Shown: in pieces, positions 7,286 through 7,620 of the stretch
Position numbering within the stretch: position 1 is the first letter of the stretch
How the letters are laid out: each line of letters begins with the position of its first letter
Origin: a bacterium
Lineage (GTDB): Bacteria; Verrucomicrobiota; Verrucomicrobiae; Limisphaerales; J093
Direction of reading: 5' to 3'
Length of the DNA: 7,620 nt
NCBI GenBank assembly: GCA_021839785.1
Contig: JAKCAB010000775.1
Coordinates: forward strand, 1-7,620
The notes under the pieces: generated by a model
What the model was told of the DNA's origin: nothing
The model's database searches: none
The model's input: the letters and a program-made list of their open reading frames with translations, nothing else
Translations under genes and position numbers: made by a program

Positions 7286-7320
7286 ACCCGCGACGTTGGC
7301 CGCCAACAATCCCAAAGGGA
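7246..7320 (+). repeat. 300-base-spaced direct repeat, copy 1
   Basis: These 75 bases match 7546-7620 at 69 positions with no gap, at an offset of exactly 300 bases. The unit covers the last 13 codons of the ubiD remnant, its stop codon and the first 35 bases of the palindrome cassette. All six differences are transitions and all lie in the coding part. Confidence 0.9.
7295..7307. repeat. Palindrome a, GTTGGC-C-GCCAAC
   Basis: A 13-base palindrome with 6-base arms, nine bases after the ubiD stop codon. It shares its last base with the next palindrome. It recurs at 7595-7607. Confidence 0.7.
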
Positions 7321-7323
7321 TTG
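7307..7323. repeat. Palindrome b, CAATCCC-AAA-GGGATTG
   Basis: A 17-base palindrome with 7-base arms around AAA. It shares its architecture with the palindromes at 7386, 7443 and 7523, with paired base changes at arm positions 3 and 4. The window ends inside a second copy (7607-7620). Confidence 0.85.
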
Positions 7324-7333
7324 CGTCCTCCAG

Positions 7334-7364
7334 CCCAAGGTTGCGAGGAACGGGCTACCTTGGG
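7334..7364. repeat. Hairpin c, CCCAAGGT ... ACCTTGGG
   Basis: Perfect 8-base arms at 7334-7341 and 7357-7364 with a 15-base loop. The arms are identical to those of the hairpin at 7480-7512. Confidence 0.8.
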
Positions 7365-7385
7365 TCGCGGTTCGCAAATGGAAAC

Positions 7386-7402
7386 CAACCCCAACGGGGT
7401 TG
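7386..7402. repeat. Palindrome d, CAACCCC-AAC-GGGGTTG
   Basis: A 17-base palindrome with perfect 7-base arms. It is the exact reverse complement of 7443-7459. With its left flank, 7374-7402 matches the reverse complement of 7443-7471 at 24 of 29 positions. Confidence 0.85.
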
Positions 7403-7442
7403 TGACTAAAACCATTCGTTTGGCGTCGCGACGGATTTGCCG

Positions 7443-7459
7443 CAACCCCGTTGGGGTTG
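7443..7459. repeat. Palindrome e, CAACCCC-GTT-GGGGTTG
   Basis: A 17-base palindrome that is the mirror partner of 7386-7402; the asymmetric centre (GTT against AAC) shows that the two are inserted in opposite orientation. Confidence 0.85.
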
Positions 7460-7479
7460 TTCCCGTTTTGCCATGTTCA

Positions 7480-7512
7480 CCCAAGGTAGGCGCGGGGCGC
7501 GCCAACCTTGGG
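7480..7512. repeat. Hairpin f, CCCAAGGT-A-GGCGC ... GCGCC-A-ACCTTGGG
   Basis: Eight-base arms identical to hairpin c, then an A/A mismatch and a further 5-base stem (GGCGC/GCGCC) around a 5-base loop. It is the strongest predicted hairpin in the window. Confidence 0.85.
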
Positions 7513-7522
7513 CTTTGGGTCA

Positions 7523-7539
7523 CAGCCCCGTTGGGGCTG
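7523..7539. repeat. Palindrome g, CAGCCCC-GTT-GGGGCTG
   Basis: A 17-base palindrome of the same family as b, d and e. Relative to d and e, arm position 3 has changed from an A:T to a G:C pair with both sides altered together. Confidence 0.85.
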
Positions 7540-7545
7540 GCGAGA

Positions 7546-7620
7546 GAAGGCGAAGATGGAAAAACCTTTCGGAGGAGTCGCATGAACCCGCGACGTTGGC
7601 CGCCAACAATCCCAAAGGGA
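7546..7620 (+). repeat. 300-base-spaced direct repeat, copy 2 (cut by window end)
   Basis: This copy again encodes a UbiD-like tail in frame (KAKMEKPFGGVA then TGA at 7583-7585), followed by the start of a second palindrome cassette. The rest of the unit lies outside the window, so more copies may follow. Immediately upstream (7540-7545) there is no UbiD coding similarity, so the duplicated coding part is only about 13 codons. Confidence 0.85.

Larger units (their letters stand above)
7286..7545. repeat. Composite palindrome cassette between the two ubiD-tail copies
   Basis: About 260 bases without a credible gene, packed with the palindromes listed as a to g. Except for the first, they pair up around a common centre: b with g, c with f, d with e, each pair centred at 7422.5-7423. 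The arrangement resembles REP/BIME-type extragenic elements, or the folded non-autonomous elements spread by TnpA_REP (RAYT) transposases, but no transposase gene is in the window. Open frames crossing it translate the palindromes into repetitive peptides and are not taken as genes. Confidence 0.75.

Noticed and set aside
7227..7583. A 118-codon minus-strand open frame across the palindrome cassette
   Set aside because: The peptide is just the translation of the palindromes (repeated TTPLGL/RNPFGI-like pieces) and antisense ubiD; such frames are a known artefact of these repeats.
7286..7620. CRISPR array
   Set aside because: The repeats are 13-33 base palindromes of differing sequence, arranged symmetrically, without uniform repeats, regular spacers or cas genes.

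Overview
The window looks like a high-GC Verrucomicrobiota chromosome fragment, perhaps of the Pedosphaera/Limisphaera type. This rests on general resemblance: a high-GC genome with weak Shine-Dalgarno signals, a large one-pass protein with a pseudopilin-like tail, a secreted multidomain arabinofuranosidase, and dense short palindromes of the CAACCCCAACGGGGTTG type between genes. No marker gene here fixes the taxonomy.

Layout. The minus-strand start of malate dehydrogenase lies at 1-163 with a plausible promoter behind it. After a gene-poor stretch with an operator-like inverted repeat (457-476) comes a small plus-strand VOC (glyoxalase-fold) gene at 515-928. Positions 929-1279 hold what looks like the decayed C-terminus of a B12-binding-type radical SAM protein. 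Three minus-strand genes follow, in transcription order: a secreted GH51-like alpha-L-arabinofuranosidase (6831 to 4624), an MFS_3-type exporter (4376 to 3114) and a 574-residue membrane-anchored protein of unknown function (2953 to 1229). The gaps of 130-160 bases and the stem-loop between the last two make a tight operon uncertain. The arabinofuranosidase probably releases arabinose from plant or algal polysaccharide outside the cytoplasm. The transporter resembles drug or siderophore exporters rather than sugar importers, so a shared pathway is not shown.

The right end (7013-7620) is gene debris and repeats. An 80-residue C-terminal remnant of a UbiD-family decarboxylase is followed by a cassette of seven short palindromes, six of which are arranged symmetrically about one centre near 7422.5. 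The last 13 codons of the ubiD remnant plus the start of the cassette recur exactly 300 bases further on and run off the window.

The main points of interest are an in-frame amber codon that cuts 38 recognisable residues off the arabinofuranosidase, the nested-symmetry hairpin cassette with compensatory base changes between its members, and the 300-base repeat that carries a piece of coding sequence with it. No complete new defence or mobile system is visible.
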